Origin: a virus
Direction: 5' to 3' (one strand)
DNA length: 52,869 nucleotides
IMG/VR virus record: IMGVR_UViG_3300008107_000399
Location: 1 to 52,869 of that record
Positions 50,383-52,869 of this stretch are shown here, piece by piece (position 1 is the stretch's first letter; each line of letters starts with the position of its first letter). Below the pieces are notes generated by a model. That model saw only the letters and a list, made by a program, of their open reading frames with translations, did not search any database and was not told the origin of the DNA. Made by a program: the position numbers and the translations under genes.

Positions 50383-52869
50383 TTATCTCGTATATAGGTT
50401 AGCATTATTGCTTTTTGCAGCTTTGGCTGAGGCTTTATGACCATCTTCATTAACAGAAATCAGTTGACCTACCTTAGTATTTAACGCATTCATGCTCTTA
50501 AGTAGGTCATCTAGAGTAGCGCCTTTGCTGTCACTGCCTTCTTTCTTAATAGATTTTTCGCCTTTGTCACCTTTTGCCATGTCAGCTTTGGCTTGTTCTT
50601 CTCGTTCTTTAACTTGTTCTTCGGCAGTTTTTCCTTCATTTTTCTTTTCTGGAACAGCGGCTGCTGTTGATTTTGGTTTCGCAATAGGTAATCCGTTTGG
50701 TCCTAAAGTAAAGCTGTCTGTAGTGATACCTCGATCTAACTTTGCAGGGCTAGAGCCAGTAACAACTTCTTGCATTGCACCACTAGTTGCTTTTGCTCTT
50801 TGTTTATCGTCTGCTTGATTTCGTGCAATAGCTTCATCGAGTCCGCCAAATTCGTCATACGGGATAGCATCTGTAATATCTGCACTAACTTTATCTAATG
50901 ATTCTTCCCAGTTATCACTAAAATCGTCAAATCCTCCTGCTAGATCACTTATCGACTCTTCAATAACTTTGTCTAACTTTTCTTGAGCCGCATCACGTTC
51001 TGCAATAGCTTCATCCCATGCAGATTGATCAAAATCTTCGTCAGATACTTCATTTAACATGTAGGTTATTTTATCTAGTGCTTTCTGTTTTTCTGCAATT
51101 GCATCGTCAATCTTTGCTTGTGCAGCCGATGCTTTTGAGCCGCCCATTGCATCAGCAATATCCTCACTTGAGGATACAATCATACTTTCAAAATCGTTAT
51201 TGAAACTGCTAAACGATTCTTCAAACGGAGACATTAGATCGTTAAGATCTGCATAGTTTGATATTTCAGATCCAAAATCATCAAACGAAGTTTTAAAAGA
51301 ACTTGATAAGTCATCAAACTTGATATTTTTTATAGCAACTTTATCAAACTCAGCAAAGGAAGTTTCAAACTTCTTAGTCATCTCTGCCATGTCTGGAACT
51401 TTTACAGTGCTCGAGCCGCCGCCACTGACTGTTGTACTAATGTCTTTAGAAATCTCGTTAAGATTTAATCCACCACCGCTAGTTTTAGCTTTAAGTTCTT
51501 CAAACATTTTAGCAGGATTCATTGACTGCATTGACTTATAAGCACCATCCATATTTTGAGAACGGCTACCTAATCCTTTTGGTGATAGCATACTCTTAGG
51601 AATGATCTCTCCAGCTGTCTTAGGTACGAATATTTCTTCTTCGCCACCGTCACCTACAATATACGGTTCACCTTCTTCAACTGGGCCTCCAAGAGCTTTT
51701 TGTGGAATTGATTTTGTAGGCGCTGGCTTAGGAGGATTTTTAACTCCAGCTAGTTGATTAACTATGTCACCAGTTTCGTTAACGACTGCACCTACTTTGT
51801 TTAATCCGGTAGTAGTTTTTCCTGCTGCTCCTTCTGCTAACTCACGTTCTGCTGCGTTGACTCTAGTTTCAGTAGCACCTTTCTTAGTTGCACCTAATGC
51901 GCCCTCTGCTAGTTTTTCAAATGCCGGGTTAACTTTTTCATTTAAAGGTTTAACTATCTTATTCATAAAGGCACTTTCTACATCGCCTGCTCTTGCTCCA
52001 AGATTGACTAGAGCTTTTGTTGATGCATCAGCTTGTGTACCGTCAGCTTTCTTGCCCGCGGCTGCTGATTTAGCATCTTCTTCCATTTGTTTTTGCACTT
52101 TAGCACGGTCTTCGTCAGTTTTCATGACGATGTTCATTTTAGTTGCAGTAGCTTCTAAGTTGCGTTGGTATTCAATGTTGGCGCCCATGCTGTCACGCAT
52201 GACTTTGCCTACTGTGCCGCCTTGTTCTCCTAGAGATGCATACATCAACTTGGTATCGTTTTGCATGTCTTTATCAAATGCTCTACGACCTTCAGCAGCA
52301 GCAACGTTAGCTTGACGTTCTCTTTCTTTAGAATCCATTGTTTTATCAGCGGATACTTGTGCTTGCTTCATTGTAGCAGCGGCTTGTTCTTGATTTATAC
52401 TTGCTTGTGCTGCTGCTTCTTTACTTTTAATAGTTCCTGTCGAAAATACATCTTTGAAAACTGCTTCTTGTCCACGCAGTTGGGCATCACGAAGTTGATT
52501 ACGTGCATTTTTCTCAAACTCCATAGCTTCGTCTGCACTCATCCCAATAGTTTTTCTACGGATAGCAGCTTCAAACGCCATGTCTTGTTGATTCTTACGC
52601 TGTTGCTCCATTTGAGCTTCTCGACTCTTACCAGTTAGCTTGGCCATTAGATCCATTTCTGTACCTAATGCCATTGCGTTTTCAATTAGTTTCTTATCTT
52701 TTTCGTCCCCGTCTTTCATTTTAGCACGAGTAGATACGCTCTGTATCATTAGAAGTTCGTTAAGGTCCTTGTTAGTAAGGCCCATTTGACGCAGTTGATC
52801 AGTGTTTGGTGCATAATCATCAAACATTCGCGTGCTCAATCTAGCAAATTCTTCTCCACCTCGAGTAAC
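50383..52869 (-). CDS. Large tape-measure-like virion protein, 5' end outside the window
   Basis: The frame is open to the right edge (828 codons visible before the stop), so the TTG at 52839 is not a convincing start. The first 300 residues are helical and rich in Lys, Glu, Gln and Ala (QEQAAATMKQAQ; ERERQANVAAAEGRRAF). Near the centre is ALGGPVEEGEPYIVGDGG, then EEIFVPKTAGEIIPK. This GG-V-x-x-G-x-PY-VG-E-x-G-E-x-F-VP motif is found in many phage tail tape-measure proteins. Repeated SFxDF helices follow, then a Lys/Glu-rich tail. In T4 the genes upstream of gp20 are sheath and tube, not this. It could be the tail length ruler or an internal head protein. No clear membrane segment. Confidence 0.55.
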   Translation of the reverse strand, partial: VTRGGEEFARLSTRMFDDYAPNTDQLRQMGLTNKDLNELLMIQSVSTRAKMKDGDEKDKKLIENAMALGTEMDLMAKLTGKSREAQMEQQRKNQQDMAFEAAIRRKTIGMSADEAMEFEKNARNQLRDAQLRGQEAVFKDVFSTGTIKSKEAAAQASINQEQAAATMKQAQVSADKTMDSKERERQANVAAAEGRRAFDKDMQNDTKLMYASLGEQGGTVGKVMRDSMGANIEYQRNLEATATKMNIVMKTDEDRAKVQKQMEEDAKSAAAGKKADGTQADASTKALVNLGARAGDVESAFMNKIVKPLNEKVNPAFEKLAEGALGATKKGATETRVNAAERELAEGAAGKTTTGLNKVGAVVNETGDIVNQLAGVKNPPKPAPTKSIPQKALGGPVEEGEPYIVGDGGEEEIFVPKTAGEIIPKSMLSPKGLGSRSQNMDGAYKSMQSMNPAKMFEELKAKTSGGGLNLNEISKDISTTVSGGGSSTVKVPDMAEMTKKFETSFAEFDKVAIKNIKFDDLSSSFKTSFDDFGSEISNYADLNDLMSPFEESFSSFNNDFESMIVSSSEDIADAMGGSKASAAQAKIDDAIAEKQKALDKITYMLNEVSDEDFDQSAWDEAIAERDAAQEKLDKVIEESISDLAGGFDDFSDNWEESLDKVSADITDAIPYDEFGGLDEAIARNQADDKQRAKATSGAMQEVVTGSSPAKLDRGITTDSFTLGPNGLPIAKPKSTAAAVPEKKNEGKTAEEQVKEREEQAKADMAKGDKGEKSIKKEGSDSKGATLDDLLKSMNALNTKVGQLISVNEDGHKASAKAAKSNNANLYTR

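Noticed and set aside
51764-52315. 183-aa plus-strand open frame
   Set aside because: It is antisense to the Ala/Lys-rich tape-measure-like gene, with no promoter, ribosome site or domain.
52810-52839. TTG at 52839 as the start of the tape-measure-like gene
   Set aside because: The frame remains open to the window edge with coding-like residues (RGGEEFARL), so the true start is probably outside.

Overview
The window is a dense, AT-rich stretch of a T4-like tailed phage genome (contractile tail, myovirus morphology), closest in style to the T4-like phages of marine and freshwater bacteria. The assignment rests on recognisable T4 homologues: portal gp20, prohead protease gp21, scaffold gp22, major capsid gp23, a gp67-like core protein, neck proteins gp13 and gp14, tail terminator gp15 and a gene-1-type dNMP kinase. 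It also rests on T4-type late promoter octamers ([TCG]ATAAATA or CTAAATA) in the larger intergenic gaps. The sequence does not settle the host; no photosynthesis genes, tRNAs, integrase or CRISPR are visible here.

Layout, left to right. (1) 1-2170: end of an HNH-type protein (+), then dNMP kinase, an SGNH-type hydrolase and a small unknown protein (-). (2) 2173-6868: neck and tail-completion block, with gp13 on the minus strand and gp14, gp15 and a Nudix hydrolase on the plus strand, fired from two back-to-back late promoters. (3) 6865-10508: a minus-strand sugar-modification cassette (GT9-like glycosyltransferase, carbamoyltransferase, sulfotransferase). (4) 10577-43607: about 33 kb of fibre and adhesin genes (-). 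It includes a 40-cysteine fibre protein, two giant paralogues of 3445 and 2683 aa, a second pair of 1746 and 1268 aa, and several small beta-rich virion proteins. (5) 43645-50379: a small conserved structural gene, a UUCG-loop terminator, then the capsid operon read right to left as gp20, 79-aa protein, gp67-like, gp21, gp22, gp23. (6) 50383 to the right edge: a large tape-measure-like protein, incomplete.

How the genes fit together. The capsid operon builds the prohead. gp13, gp14 and gp15 close the head and the tail. The four giant fibres, about 27 kb or half the window, carry carbohydrate-binding, beta-helix, LamG-like and beta-propeller-like modules and are likely to decorate the tail or baseplate and contact the host surface. 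The GT9/carbamoyl/sulfotransferase cassette sits directly after the fibre genes and could modify either host surface glycans or the phage's own fibres.

The most striking points are: the heptad ladder of cysteines; the three-enzyme modification cassette, whose first gene has a late promoter embedded in a start-sequestering hairpin (as known for T4 e and soc); an eight-copy module expansion in one giant fibre against one copy in its neighbour; and small beta modules that seem to hop between fibres and even into gp14 and gp15. No stretch longer than 155 bases lacks a gene.
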